Shown here: positions 24,117 to 35,572 of the stretch, in pieces
Layout: every line of letters begins with the position of its first letter
How positions within the stretch are numbered: the first letter of the stretch is position 1
NCBI RefSeq assembly: GCF_039555335.1
Contig: NC_092644.1
Location: 47,098,428 to 47,162,427 of the forward strand
Length of the DNA: 64,000 nucleotides
Reading direction: 5' to 3'
Source of the DNA: Amphiura filiformis
Lineage: Eukaryota; Echinodermata; Ophiuroidea; Amphilepidida; Amphiuridae
Position numbers and translations under genes: made by a program
Notes under the pieces: generated by a model
The model's database searches: none
Told to the model about the DNA's origin: nothing
What the model saw: only the letters and a program-made list of their open reading frames with translations

Positions 24117-24824
24117 TGGCTTTAGGTGACCGTGGCCCTATTGGCTAATGCACAAATTTAGATTTTCTTTCTATTTAAATAATATGTTAAAGCTTATACC
24201 CTGTAGATTACATTCGGTTCTTGGGATATGGCCTGTCAAAATGGCGCGAAACCAAAACAAAAAATTGGCAACAACTTTCTTTTTATTTTCTATATTTTGA
24301 CAAGTCCAGTTGCCAGATGATTTTCTAATTACATGCATGAATTATGCAAAGTAAAGATTTCAGATACAATTAAAAGAGCTATGGTACTGAGGCATGGTAC
24401 ATGGGTAGAACACACACTATACTACAAAATTACGGTTGCGTTTTGCAAATTTCAATTTGCATAATTAATTAGGGCCACTTATTAGAAAAGTTGATTAGGG
24501 CCCTAATTAATTATGCAAATGGAAATTTGCCAAAAAAGGCATCCATGGGTTTTATATCTTATTTTGTAGCCGATCTGAACATTTTGCTTTGTATAATTCT
24601 TGCATTTATAATTAGAAAATAAGGCCTACCTGACAACATTGCATAACAAAAATAAAAGAAATTTGTTGCCAACTTCTTGGTTTCGCGCCATTTTGACAGG
24701 CCATATTTTGGTAACCGAATATCCGATTAAAATAAAATTTTCAGTCTTGTAATCAGGAGAGAATGGACTCACATATTTCAATCAGACAAAATCTATATCC
24801 AATAGCGTTACCTTAAAGCTAGCA
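24117..24824. mobile_element. Foldback element, about 340-bp arms
   Basis: Arms 24117-24475 and 24495-24824 are inverse copies. Shared words include GGCCTGTCAAAATGGCGCGA (inverse TCGCGCCATTTTGACAGGCC) and GCATAATTAATTAGGGCC. The arms meet around 24480. Together with the 23011 MITE it lies inside the insertion that splits the 22340-25229 foldback. Confidence 0.8.
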
Positions 24825-25229
24825 TTATAAGTGTCTCCTTAACTAATAACAAAAGGTGCCCACTGGTATCTTGGAGGCATTGTCTTTTTTAAAGACATTT
24901 CTTGTTTTTGGTGTTTTGGGGAAAAAATCCATATCTTCAATACGAAAGGTCAAAATTTTCAATTGATCGTCGGCTTTTCATCCCACCTACATACACTTCA
25001 AATATAAATCATCAGATTTATAAAGTTTACTTCGAGTACTGTTAAATATCAAAAATATCAATTTTTAATGATTTGCCATAAAATGTGCATTGCATTGCGA
25101 ATTTCAAAAAATCAAAATTATTTGATATCAGAAGGACATTCTTCGTATTCAGAATGCAATTCGATATGTCTGATGTGCTCTAATGTTCCACGATAAATAC
25201 TGTCCAAAAGTTCATACCCCTTCCCTTAA

Positions 25230-25625
25230 TGCTAACGTTATAATTGATTTTTTCTGAGAATTAAAATTAAGAGCGCCCAACCATCATGACCATATAATAT
25301 AATACTATTTGGTGTTTTGCAATCTTAAGAGTGAAACATACCACAACCTAGGCTCATGCCTCGTAATTATATGTTGAAAAGTTATATTGAAATTCAAATC
25401 CACCACTCGAGGTCTAGTATTATTCACATTATGTGCTAATTTGGCAACCATTTTGAAATAAATTCCCTAATGCAGAACTTTTTCAATGGATGAACGCTAA
25501 TGGGGTGACCCTTGAGTACCATAGTCGTCAAATGTAGAATGGATCTGATCCTTTTACTAGACGTAACTTTACGAAGGGTCCCTGCAGTAAATTACGGGTG
25601 GCACTTAACACAAATGACCATACGG
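25230..25625. other. Unannotated spacer
   Basis: No gene signal and no repeat recognised. Confidence 0.4.
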
Positions 25626-25940
25626 GTATGCTCCCCCGGAAAGGGCCCCCTTTTTGGATATTGCAGCTCCGAAAGACCCCATATATTTGACCAAAATAGA
25701 GCTCCGAAAAACCCTTGATTTTGATAATTTCAGCTCTAAAAGACCCCAAAATTGCTTATTCCTGGTATTTCTGGCTTTTTAAGGCGATTTTCAACCAGAA
25801 AGCCAAGAAAGACCCTTGATTTCGACAGTTCGCAGCCAAAAGTCCCCATTTTACTTGTTTGCAGCTCCAAAAGACCCCCTTTTACCGGTAGGCCGTGAGC
25901 TTCCAAAGACCCACTACCTTAAAATTCCGGGGGAACATAC
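25626..25940. mobile_element. TIR element with CAGCTCCGAAAGACCCC repeats
   Basis: Ends GTATGCTCCCCCGGAA (25626) and TTCCGGGGGAACATAC (ending 25940) are inverted with one difference. The inside is made of drifting copies of a 30-40 base unit centred on CAGCTCCGAAAGACCCC and TTGATTTTGA. Same architecture as 26690 and 53457 but different sequence. Confidence 0.65.
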
Positions 25941-25989
25941 ACACCAAAATTTTTTTTTAATGTGCCCCCGGGAGTAAATCTCTACTACT

Positions 25990-26395
25990 TATTTGCTCGT
26001 TTTAATCTCGAGATATGTTTAGTTAACAAAGAAAGGGTAACATCACAATTGTGCCACTGTTTATACTAAGGCTGTAGGCCTACATGTAAATCAATGATAG
26101 CATCAAGTTTATCAAGAGTTCCTTCGCCGCCGTGAAGTCATAGGAATGCATCGATTACACAACAATACAAAATTGTTTTTATTGTTTTTACTGTTTTATC
26201 ATGATACAAGAATAATGGTTTCCATTTTCCACTTAAACAGATTAGAAGATAAACAAATATTTCATATTCTGCTGTAAAATTAAATACATGTACATGTCAA
26301 TGATTTTATCATGGTAAATACTGTTCTCTATTGTATGTCACTCAAGACATATGTTAAAAGACAGACAAATATTGCACACTCTGTTGTAAAATTAA
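25990..26395. repeat. Fragment of the 28988-29736 mariner family
   Basis: TTTTAATCTCGAGATATGTTTAGTTAAC, CACAATTGTGCCACT and the following 300 bases reappear, partly inverted, inside 29050-29610. Only internal and sub-terminal parts are present. Confidence 0.6.
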
Positions 26396-26664
26396 AATCA
26401 TGTCAACGAAATATTGCACATCATATAGAGTGGTATACGTTTTGAAATTTTATACTAAAGATTTAAAATCCATTGATGATTTTCATCAAATCATAAGTAC
26501 AAATTATAATATTTCCGAGTGTGCAGCAGCTAAATCCGATTGCTTGAAATTAACAGTATATTCCAATGTACAGTTTGGTCTTTAACATTATTGTTCTTGT
26601 ACATGGGTCACTCACAGCCCCTTCCTTCTACGTGACCGCCGCCTATAGCAATGCATCTTGCTGC
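26396..26664. other. Unannotated spacer
   Basis: An open frame at 26400-26585 has no recognisable domain and no convincing splice sites. Confidence 0.35.
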
Positions 26665-26672
26665 CCTCGTGT

Positions 26673-28237
26673 CAGTGCCGCCGAGAGCCCCCGGTCCCCG
26701 CACTCCGTGCATCCGCGGGTATTCATGCTCGTCGAAAATTTCGCGAAATAAGGGGTGTATTCAGATGAAGAAACGCGATTCGCGAGACACACAAAAAAAG
26801 GGGTGTTTTTTCAAACCACGTGTTCGCAAAATTGAAAAAAAGGGTACATCGAGCAGCCGACGCGTTTCTGCCAGAAAAGAGTATATTAGAAATATCATTC
26901 GCGTTTTAGCGAAAATAGGGGTATTATCGAAGGGCAAATAATTCGTGAAATCGCTAAAAAAAGGGGTGTTTTTACCCTAAAAACTTTGCGAAATGAGATG
27001 CAAAAGGGGGTGATTTTAAAGTTCACCGACAAGCATGAATACCCGCGGATGCACGGAGTGCGGGGACCGGGCGAGAGCCATTACGGGCCCGGGGGTAATA
27101 TGAGCGCAGGGCCCCTTCGATCAGTGATGACGGTGCAGGACTTCATTAGTGTGTGTTCCCCCCGGGGGGGGGGGGAGGGGGCAGCAGTTAAGTCAATTTT
27201 TTTGTGACATGGGCGAGGGAGGTTGGTCTAAATTCCTTGAACATACGACAGCGGAGCGAAAGTAACATGTTTAGCTGCCAACAATCAAATAAGAACATTG
27301 AAGAAGACAAATGCGCGAGAAGCGCGCACGAATTTGAAAGTGGTATTTTGCTCCCAGATTAAGTTTCTCTTAACAACTTCCACGCGAAGTGCGAACAATT
27401 TGCCAATTTGAAGCTAAAATGATCCCAAGTATACGAAAGCGCGCGAAGCAAGCAAAAATTTACAATTCGAATGAGCGACTTTTTCCCCAGAGTGGACTTT
27501 TACAAACTCCGTACGAAGCGCGATAAAATGGCAAAATTTAAGATAAATGATCAGATAATAAACTGCAATTTGTGTTCTCACGATTAAGCTGCACTCCCTG
27601 ATTTCTCGAAGATTTCATTATATCGAAGATGATCATTTTGGCAAAAGCAAACAGTAAATTCAAGTGAAATATTTATTAGCGTGTGTGCTTTAAAGGCTAT
27701 CTTGTATTTAAAAAAAAAAGCACATCTCTTTTCTTTGTTTTTTACGGGCTCGCTACTTTTGTTTGCTTTTTATGGGCCGTAAAAGAGCAAAGAAAACAAA
27801 CCTTATATAATGGACCCGTAAAGGTAAAGAAAAAGAGACCGCAATGGAGCCCGTAAAAAGCAAAGAAATGATACCATAGGCCCGTTAAGGAAAGAAGAGA
27901 CCTTAGTATGTAAAAGAAGCTTAATTAGAAAAGAAAAGATACCTTAATGGACCCATAAAAAGAAAAAACAGAGACCTCGGAGGGCCCGTAAAAAGCAAAG
28001 AAGAGATACCTTAGGCCTAATAGACAAGAAAAGAGACCTTTGTTGGCCCGTATAGTAAAGCAAAGAAAATATACCTTTATGCCTTAATTATAAGATATCT
28101 TTTACGGGCCCCTGAGGTCCCTTTTCTTTGCTTTTACTGCCCCATTGTAAAGTAAGTTTTCTTCACTTTTTACGGACCCCCTAGGACCCCAGGCCCCGTG
28201 GTAACGTACCCGTTGCCCTCCCTTGTCGGCGGCACTG
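26673..28237 (+). mobile_element. hAT-like non-autonomous element with exact 8-bp TSD
   Basis: The left end CAGTGCCGCCGAGAGCC (26673) and inverted right end GTCGGCGGCACTG (ending 28237) are flanked by identical 8-mers CCTCGTGT (26665-26672 and 28238-28245), the target-duplication length of hAT elements. The right third (27710-28200) is a degenerate array of 25-30 base units built on GGGCCCGTAAAAAGCAAAGA with intervening GAGACCTT. It has no coding frame. A second element (26690-27071) has jumped into its left end. The tandem duplication of 27.0-37.7 kb starts inside it, so copy 2 has only the part from the nested element's right repeat onward (32377-33576). Confidence 0.88.
26690..27071. mobile_element. 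Nested TIR element with exact 8-bp TSD
   Basis: 45-bp inverted ends open CCCGGTCCCCGCACTCCGTG at 26690 and, inverted, close at 27071; they differ at about one base. CGAGAGCC stands on both sides (26682-26689, 27072-27079). The interior repeats AAAAAGGGGTGTTTTT and CGCGAAAT-type words. The 8-bp duplication again fits a hAT-type mover. Confidence 0.9.
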
Positions 28238-28387
28238 CCTCGTGTTCAATAAAACTACATACTGAGCAATTGTTACACAATCATTTCTAATCTTACAAAT
28301 GAATGTTCTTTTATTAACTGTACTGTACAGGTAATTGGATATAACATTCTATTCAATTTTCTAAAAAGTGGCACAAAAGGGTTGTCT

Positions 28388-28552
28388 TGCATTTGTGTTA
28401 GTGAAGCAGATCTCTGGATTGCCGAAACCAAAATGAATGAAACAAACGGTATTGAAAGGCTGACGTTGGTGTAAGCATTCTGTCACAACAGTATTTTCTA
28501 ATTGCCAAAGATATGGTGCTTTCCACTTGCACAATTTTTTTGAGACAGGCTG
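28388..28552. mobile_element. Solo right end of a mariner-like element (copy 1)
   Basis: Ends CACTTGCACAATTTTTTTGAGACAGGCTG at 28552 followed by TA. It is similar over about 150 bases to the right end of 28988-29736. The left end is not found. The copy 2 equivalent is 33727-33891. Confidence 0.6.
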
Positions 28553-28849
28553 TATTATTAATGTATCTGATGGCGGCCATCTTGGATTTGACAAATGCAA
28601 TGGAACATGTATGTAAAACATTGTCCTTTTCATCAAAAGACATTATCACATGGAAACCTTTGGACCATAAATACAAAAGTGACCAATTTGTTTTCTTTCA
28701 AATTTACCATATCTTAACTACATTAAGTATAGGCCTACTGGGGAAAGAAGAATTACGCATCGCACACTAGCACAATTAAACACGAATTTACAAATGGAAA
28801 CATGACATGCATAGACAGATATACCAGAGTAAAAACTCCAGACATACAT

Positions 28850-28921
28850 GCCTGTGCGAAGACTTGAACCCCAGACCTCTCGCTTGTCGGGCAAGCGGTC
28901 TAACCACTGAGCTACACAGAC
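28850..28921 (-). tRNA. tRNA-Val(GAC)-like sequence, probably SINE head or pseudogene
   Basis: A 72-nt cloverleaf on the minus strand. The acceptor GTCTGTG/CACAGGC pairs with one G-U. The anticodon stem CTTGC/GCGAG pairs fully around loop CCGACAA, and the T arm TGGGG-TTCAAGT-CTTCG falls at canonical positions. Problems are a C11-C24 mismatch in the D stem, C instead of U before the anticodon, and a T stem made partly of G-U pairs. It lies between mariner ends. Best reading: a tRNA-derived SINE head or a decayed tRNA gene. Confidence 0.4.
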
Positions 28922-28987
28922 TGCCCCTGATAAACAGGACTCAAGTCGTCTAGTACTTATGGATATGAGCAATCAGGGTAAACAGTA

Positions 28988-29736
28988 CAGCTTGTCTCAA
29001 AAAATTGTGCAAGTGAAAAGCGCCTTCTTTGGCGATTAGAAAATTGTTCAATTTGCTTGTTTTAATCTCGAGGTATGCTTAGTTAACTACGAAAGGGTAA
29101 AATCACAATTGTGCCACTTTTACTAGGGACTCGTGCTTCGGGGCTCGTGCATTAGATGCATCAACATCAGCGCGCGTGCATTATTTTGTCTAATTTCGCT
29201 CCCAACAAGTAATACGTGTTCATTAACCTATAAGTGTGCAATATTTGTTTGTCTTTTAACATGTCTTGAGTGACAAGGACAACAGTATAAAATCATTGAC
29301 CATGTTAACATGTACATGTATTTAATTTTACAGCAGAATGTGAAATATTTATTTATCTTTTAATCTGTTTTAATTGGAAAAAGAGAGTCATTATACCTGT
29401 ATCATGACAAAACAGTATACAGTGAAAACAATTTTGTATTGTTGTGTAATTGATGCATTCTTTTGATTTCACGAAGGAACTCTTGATAAACTTGATGCTA
29501 TCATTGATTACATGTACAGCCCTCTTCCCTAGTAAAAGTGGCACAATTGTGATTTTACCCTTTCGTTGTTAACTAAACATATCTCGAGATTTAAAAAAGC
29601 AAATTGAACAGAACAAACGGCATTTAAGAGCTAAGACTACGCCTTTGACGTTGATGTAAGCATCATGTCACAACGGTATTTTCTAATTGCCAAAGAGGTC
29701 GCTTTTCACTTGCATAATTTGTTTTGAGACAGGCTG
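28988..29736. mobile_element. 749-bp mariner-like MITE with long TIRs
   Basis: CAGCTTGTCTCAAAAAATTG at 28988 and, inverted, TTGAGACAGGCTG ending 29736, both bounded by TA (28986-28987, 29737-29738). The inverted repeats extend about 140 bases inward, through GGTAAAATCACAATTGTGCC. The remaining interior (29150-29520) is non-coding and related to 26050-26395. Confidence 0.85.
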
Positions 29737-30234
29737 TATAAACAACATATTGCATACCAGTATACAAGATCAATTAATGATGCTTACCCGCCAGCCTAAT
29801 TAATCATACAAACAAGGGAAGAGGCTTCGGCATCATACACTGGAACATGGAAACATTCAAACATATACAAACTAGCGCACGAGATCAAATTAATGATGCT
29901 TCGTTATTCTTATATCAAGATACAGGTGAAAGACGAATTCACATGTTCGGACCCTGATGTTTAAGATCATCTCAGAGCATCTCGTCCATCACAAACAATC
30001 CTGACTACATTGACCTTGACTATCGTCCTACTGAGGAGATGAACCTTTTTTGTAACAAAAACTACTTTATAAACGTATATATTATATGTCCATTCTTCCA
30101 CACAAAGTAGTTTTAACTGCCCCTGGATGACCAACGATTACAACATACAGTTCCCTTTTTTCTTCTACCGAAAGTATGTACTTTTCCTTTATACTCTTTG
30201 ATGACCATGAAGTAATATTGTTAGTTCTACTCAC

Positions 30235-32379
30235 CACTGATCCGTCCGTCCATTCGAAGGTATTCTCGGTAACCTGGTCATGCAACCCAATCAAATATCC
30301 AAACCATTCATCTGAAACACCATCGTGCACAGTGTTCACTGAATATAAGAAATACGTTATTTTTCAAATTTATAAGCCTTTGAAAAACAATGGTTAAGAA
30401 ATCAACCAAAAATTAAACATTGGGTGTTATAGAAGAAAAATGGAATTTGTTTAACTGTTTCTGGAATGCATACTGGAGTAAATGAATCTAGTATATTAAA
30501 GTTTACTTACACCCAATGAAGTCCTGTTCAAGTTGGTTATGGATACTTGCTAGGTTAGCACCCATGCTTTCACAATCAGATTGAGCTTGTGCAAAACTAA
30601 CTCTAGCATTGTGATTGAAGTAGTAGCAGTGATGACCAAATGCAATCCAATTTCCACTACACATACCTGGATGTAATTAATTAATATTAATTAATTAAAT
30701 AAATGAATACATCTTGGTGGTTTAACTCGCACTTTATATTATACCGTAGTACCAGGACATTTCATCAATATTTATTCCGCTGCCACTGAGATACATCAGA
30801 ATAATTTGGCGACCATAGCGCAGCTCCAGAACTATTGGCAAAGATATGGGGATATAAAGGCGAGTGCCTAAACACTACCCATCAATTCCGTAAGTCCGTA
30901 AGTCTCATGGTGGTTATATATACCAGCAACTGCCTTTGCAGGAGCAACCAGGAAGAATTTGTGTGCGCAAATTGATACAAAAGCAATTATGCCTAACAAG
31001 CTGATACCTCTGCTACCAAATGTGTTGCAGTCATCGACAGTATAGTTTATTACCAAAAATATTAAAACGAGCTCTGACTTAGCAAATTTTGTGGCTGTTC
31101 TATTGAGTCAAATGAATGTGAGATAAGAAAATGTGTCCCTATCAGATGGTGAAGTTGATACCAGAAAAGAACTATATGTGTATGAATATGATTTGGGTTA
31201 GTTACCATAGGCAAAATACCGTTTAATCCTTGATGTATTATATATTAAGTTTAGTCAGTATTAGAGAAGTGTACTTGTGCAGTAACTTGTCTAGTGCAGT
31301 AACTTGTGCAAATGACTGAAAGTTGCAAAGTGAAAGCAAAATGCATTTTCAATTCATTAGTAATTTACAAGTATGTGAGCATTTCTCTGAAGAACATGAT
31401 ACGACATTCAGAGTCATTGTGATAAATAGGCCATAAATGGTAGTCATTTTGAAAATCCAGATAGCTGTTAATCTCATTGTACCCCTGGCAATCTGGTACC
31501 ATGTTTTTTGAACTTGTTGGTATTGACAATGTGGGTATTACCACTAAAATGAGGCTTATAGGATATTCACAACTCCAGTTATAGTAAAAAATGATAAAAT
31601 GGCAGCCATTTTGAAAATCAAGATTGCTGCCAGTCTGATTGTTCCCTTAGCAAGCTGACCCCATGTTTATTGGCCCCAGGTATTGGAAATGTGGGTATTG
31701 CCACCACAATTAGCCTCATAGGATATTCGCAACTCAGACTATAGTAAAAATAAATATCAAAACGGCGCCCATTTTGAAAACCAGGATGGCTGCCCTCTGC
31801 CATACCTCAGTTTTTCTTGGACCTATAACGTATCTAAATAGGTGGGATTTTTTAATCATTAAAATTGCACGGCACAATGTATCATACCACAGCCCTTATA
31901 CTATAAAATAATATTTGTAAGGAATCAGCGATCAGCTCAGTATATTTTTTTAAATTTTAACGGGAAGAATTGTGCGCATTTAGTGACACCCCACCCCTAA
32001 ATAGCTCCCCAACTGAGCTAACAGCTAGGAAAATCTTTTATGATTTGCTTTGATTTAATTGTTGTTGTGCTGGATAAACAATAAAGAATTTCATTTGCTA
32101 CTTGCTACTTAAAACAAGAAGAAAGAAAATAAAGTCATTAATTGTTACGACTTACCACATGTGATATTGTTCTTCAGAGACACAGCTAACATTTCATTGT
32201 GACAATGTTTCAATGAAGTTAGCTGGCGAACCGTTTCATTAGTTAACCACATACGAGGTACCAAGTTTGTGACCTCATTCGTATCAGAGCAGTACTTCTC
32301 ACTTTTTGTCCATGTTGTGATTTTGATTTTGGGTGCTACCACCCGAGTGCACCAACACAGATCTTCCTCTTTCAAAGAC
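30235..32379 (-). pseudogene. C-type lectin gene, duplicated 3' part (copy 1), 5'-truncated
   Basis: Three exons read on the minus strand. Exon A (32379-32156) is cut at its 5' side by the duplication junction, so its splice acceptor is missing. Exon B (30666-30511) opens the C-type lectin fold with CSGNWIAFGHHCYYF, then SFAQAQSDC and GANLASIHNQLEQDFI. Exon C (30338-30235) has DEWFGYLIGL and FEWTDGSV. The splice sites are CCAG|GT, GGGT|GTAAGT, TTCAG|TG and CAGTG|GTGAGT, with phase 1 at A/B and B/C. The lectin-domain exon that should carry the Trp-Asn-Asp segment and last cysteines was not found downstream. With no 5' end of its own this copy is either dead or used as extra 3' exons of copy 2. 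Confidence 0.75.
31437..31790. repeat. Tandem repeat, about 175-bp unit, two copies
   Basis: CATTTTGAAAATC..GCTG, CAATGTGGGTATTNCCAC and CATAGGATATTCNCAACTC recur at about 175-base spacing, in the intron between lectin exons A and B. Copy 2 equivalent at 36776-37127. Confidence 0.75.
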
Positions 32380-33576
32380 AAGCATGAATACCCGCGGATG
32401 CACGGAGTGCGGGGACCGGGCGAGAGCCATTACGGGCCCGGGGGTAATATGAGCGCAGGGCCCCTTCGATCAGTGATGACGGTGCAGGACTTCATTAGTG
32501 TGTGTTCCCCCGGGGGGGGGGAGGGGGCAGCAGTTAAGTCAATTTTTTTTGTGACATGGGCGAGGGAGGTTGGTCTAAATTCCTTGAACATACGACAGCG
32601 GAGCGAAAGTAACATGTTTAGCTGCCAACAATCAAATAAGAACATTGAAGAAGACAAATGCGCGAGAAGCGCGCACGAATTTGAAAGTGGTATTTTGCTC
32701 CCAGATTAAGTTTCTCTTAACAACTTCCACGCGAAGTGCGAACAATTTGCCAATTTGAAGCTAAAATGATCCCAAGTATACGAAAGCGCGCGAAGCGAGC
32801 AAAAATTTGCAATTCGAATGAGCGACTTTTTCCCCCAGAGTGGACTTTTACAAACTCCGTACGAAGCGCGATAAAATGGCAAAATTTAAGATAAATGATC
32901 AGATAATAAACTGCAATTTGTGTTCTCACGATTAAGCTGCACTCCCTGATTTCTCGAAGATTTCATTATATCGAAGATGATCATTTTGGCAAAAGCAAAC
33001 AGTAAATTCAAGTGAAATATTTATTAGCGTGTGTGCTTTAAAGGCTATCTTGTATTTAAAAAAAAAGCACATCTCTTTTCTTTGTTTTTTACGGGCTCGC
33101 TACTTTTGTTTGCTTTTTATGGGCCGTAAAAGAGCAAAGAAAACAAACCTTATATAATGGACCCGTAAAGGTAAAGAAAAAGAGACCGCAATGGAGCCCG
33201 TAAAAGCAAAGAAATGATACCATAGGCCCGTTAAGGAAAGAAGAGACCTTAGTATGTAAAAGAAGCTTAATTAGAAAAGAAAAGATACCTTAATGGACCC
33301 ATAAAAAAGGAGACTTCGGAGGGCCCGTAAAAAGCAAAGAAGAGATACCTTAGGCCTAATAGACAAGAAAAGAGACCTTTGTTGGCCCGTATAGTAAAGC
33401 AAAGAAAATATACCTTTATGCCTTAATTATAAGATATCTTTTACGGGCCCTGAGGTCCCTTTTCTTTGCTTTTACTGCCCCATTGTAAAGTAAGTTTTCT
33501 TCACTTTTTACGGACCCCCTAGGACCCCGGGCCCCGTGGTAACGTACCCGGTTGCCCTCCCTTGTCGGCGGCACTG
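32377..33576 (+). mobile_element. Truncated hAT-like element (copy 2)
   Basis: Contains only the right inverted repeat of the nested element (ending near 32420) and then the body and right end of the outer element (GGCGGCACTG ending 33576, followed by CCTCGTGT). The left ends of both elements are absent because the duplication starts inside them. Confidence 0.85.
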
Positions 33577-34188
33577 CCTCGTGTTCAATAAAACTACATA
33601 CTGAGCAATTGTTACACAATCATTTCTAATCTTACAAATGAATGTTCTTTTATTAACTGTACTGTACAGGTAATTGGATATAACATTCTATTCAATTTTC
33701 TAAAAAGTGGCACAAAAGGGTTGTCTTGCATTTGTGTTAGTGAAGCAGATCTCTGGATTGCCGAAACCAAAATGAATGAAACAAACGGTATTGAAAGGCT
33801 GACGTTGGTGTAAGCATTCTGTCACAACAGTATTTTCTAATTGCCAAAGATATGGTGCTTTCCACTTGCACAATTTTTTTGAGACAGGCTGTATTATTAA
33901 TGTATCTGATGGCGGCCATCTTGGATTTGACAAATGCAATGGAACATGTATGTAAAACATTGTCCTTTTCATCAAAAGACATTATCACATGGAAACCTTT
34001 GGACCATAAATACAAAAGTGACCAATTTGTTTTCTTTCAAATTTACCATATCTTAACTACATTAAGTATAGGCCTACTGGGGAAAGAAGAATTACGCATC
34101 GCACACTAGCACAATTAAACACGAATTTACAAATGGAAACATGACATGCATAGACAGATATACCAGAGTAAAAACTCCAGACATACAT

Positions 34189-34260
34189 GCCTGTGCGAAG
34201 ACTTGAACCCCAGACCTCTCGCTTGTCGGGCAAGCGGTCTAACCACTGAGCTACACAGAC
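34189..34260 (-). tRNA. tRNA-Val(GAC)-like sequence, copy 2
   Basis: Identical duplicate of 28850-28921 within the second copy of the tandem duplication; same caveats. Confidence 0.4.
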
Positions 34261-34326
34261 TGCCCCTGATAAACAGGACTCAAGTCGTCTAGTACTTATG
34301 GATATGAGCAATCAGGGTAAACAGTA

Positions 34327-35075
34327 CAGCTTGTCTCAAAAAATTGTGCAAGTGAAAAGCGCCTTCTTTGGCGATTAGAAAATTGTTCAATTTGCTTGTT
34401 TTAATCTCGAGGTATGCTTAGTTAACTACGAAAGGGTAAAATCACAATTGTGCCACTTTTACTAGGGACTCGTGCTTCGGGGCTCGTGCATTAGATGCAT
34501 CAACATCAGCGCGCGTGCATTATTTTGTCTAATTTCGCTCCCAACAAGTAATACGTGTTCATTAACCTATAAGTGTGCAATATTTGTTTGTCTTTTAACA
34601 TGTCTTGAGTGACAAGGACAACAGTATAAAATCATTGACCATGTTAACATGTACATGTATTTAATTTTACAGCAGAATGTGAAATATTTATTTATCTTTT
34701 AATCTGTTTTAATTGGAAAAAGAGAGTCATTATACCTGTATCATGACAAAACAGTATACAGTGAAAACAATTTTGTATTGTTGTGTAATTGATGCATTCT
34801 TTTGATTTCACGAAGGAACTCTTGATAAACTTGATGCTATCATTGATTACATGTACAGCCCTCTTCCCTAGTAAAAGTGGCACAATTGTGATTTTACCCT
34901 TTCGTTGTTAACTAAACATATCTCGAGATTTAAAAAAGCAAATTGAACAGAACAAACGCCATTTAAGAGCTAAGACTACGCCTTTGACGTTGATGTAAGC
35001 ATCATGTCACAACGGTATTTTCTAATTGCCAAAGAGGTCGCTTTTCACTTGCATAATTTGTTTTGAGACAGGCTG
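34327..35075. mobile_element. 749-bp mariner-like MITE, duplicate
   Basis: Copy 2 counterpart of 28988-29736, with the same ends and TA flanks. Confidence 0.85.
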
Positions 35076-35572
35076 TATAAACAACATATTGCATACCAGT
35101 ATACAAGATCAATTAATGATGCTTACCCGCCAGCCTAATTAATCATACAAACAAGGGAAGAGGCTTCGGCATCATACACTGGAACATGGAAACATTCAAA
35201 CATATACAAACTAGCGCACGAGATCAAATTAATGATGCTTCGTTATTCTTATATCAAGATACAGGTGAAAGACGAATTCACATGTTCGGACCCTGATGTT
35301 TAAGATCATCTCAGAGCATCTCGTCCATCACAAACAATCCTGACTACATTGACCTTGACTATCGTCCTACTGAGGAGATGAACCTTTTTTGTAACAAAAA
35401 CTACTTTATAAACGTATATATTATATGTCCATTCTTCCACACAAAGTAGTTTTAACTGCCCCTGGATGACCAACGATTACAACATACAGTTCCTTTTTTC
35501 TTCTACCGAAAGTATGTACTTTTCCTTTATACTCTTTGATGACCATGAAGTAATATTGTTAGTTCTACTCAC

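Larger units (their letters stand above)
22340..25229. mobile_element. TTAAGGG foldback element split by a 2.2-kb insertion
   Basis: The left arm at 22340-22668 (TTAAGGG to GAAGATATGGATTTTTT) and the right arm at about 24905-25229 (GGAAAAAATCCATATCTTC to CCCTTAA) are inverse copies. They match the intact element at 54755-55413 arm for arm. In the intact copy the arms are only about 40 bases apart; here 2.2 kb of other sequence sits exactly at the hairpin centre. Confidence 0.8.
27028..32376. repeat. Tandem duplication, copy 1
   Basis: A 5349-base unit repeated head to tail as 32377-37716. Its left edge lies at GAC (27028-27030), the inner border of the nested element's right inverted repeat. 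At the junction (32377) only GAC is shared between the two sides. By eye the copies differ by about ten substitutions and eight short indels, most of the indels in mononucleotide runs and the GGGCCC array. Confidence 0.95.

Noticed and set aside
28361..28676. Two overlapping minus-strand frames repeated at 33700-34015
   Set aside because: Their repetition comes from the tandem duplication, and they overlap mariner ends; no domain.
30868..31056. Minus-strand frame between lectin exons A and B as an extra exon
   Set aside because: No matching acceptor/donor pair, and exon A joins exon B in phase without it.
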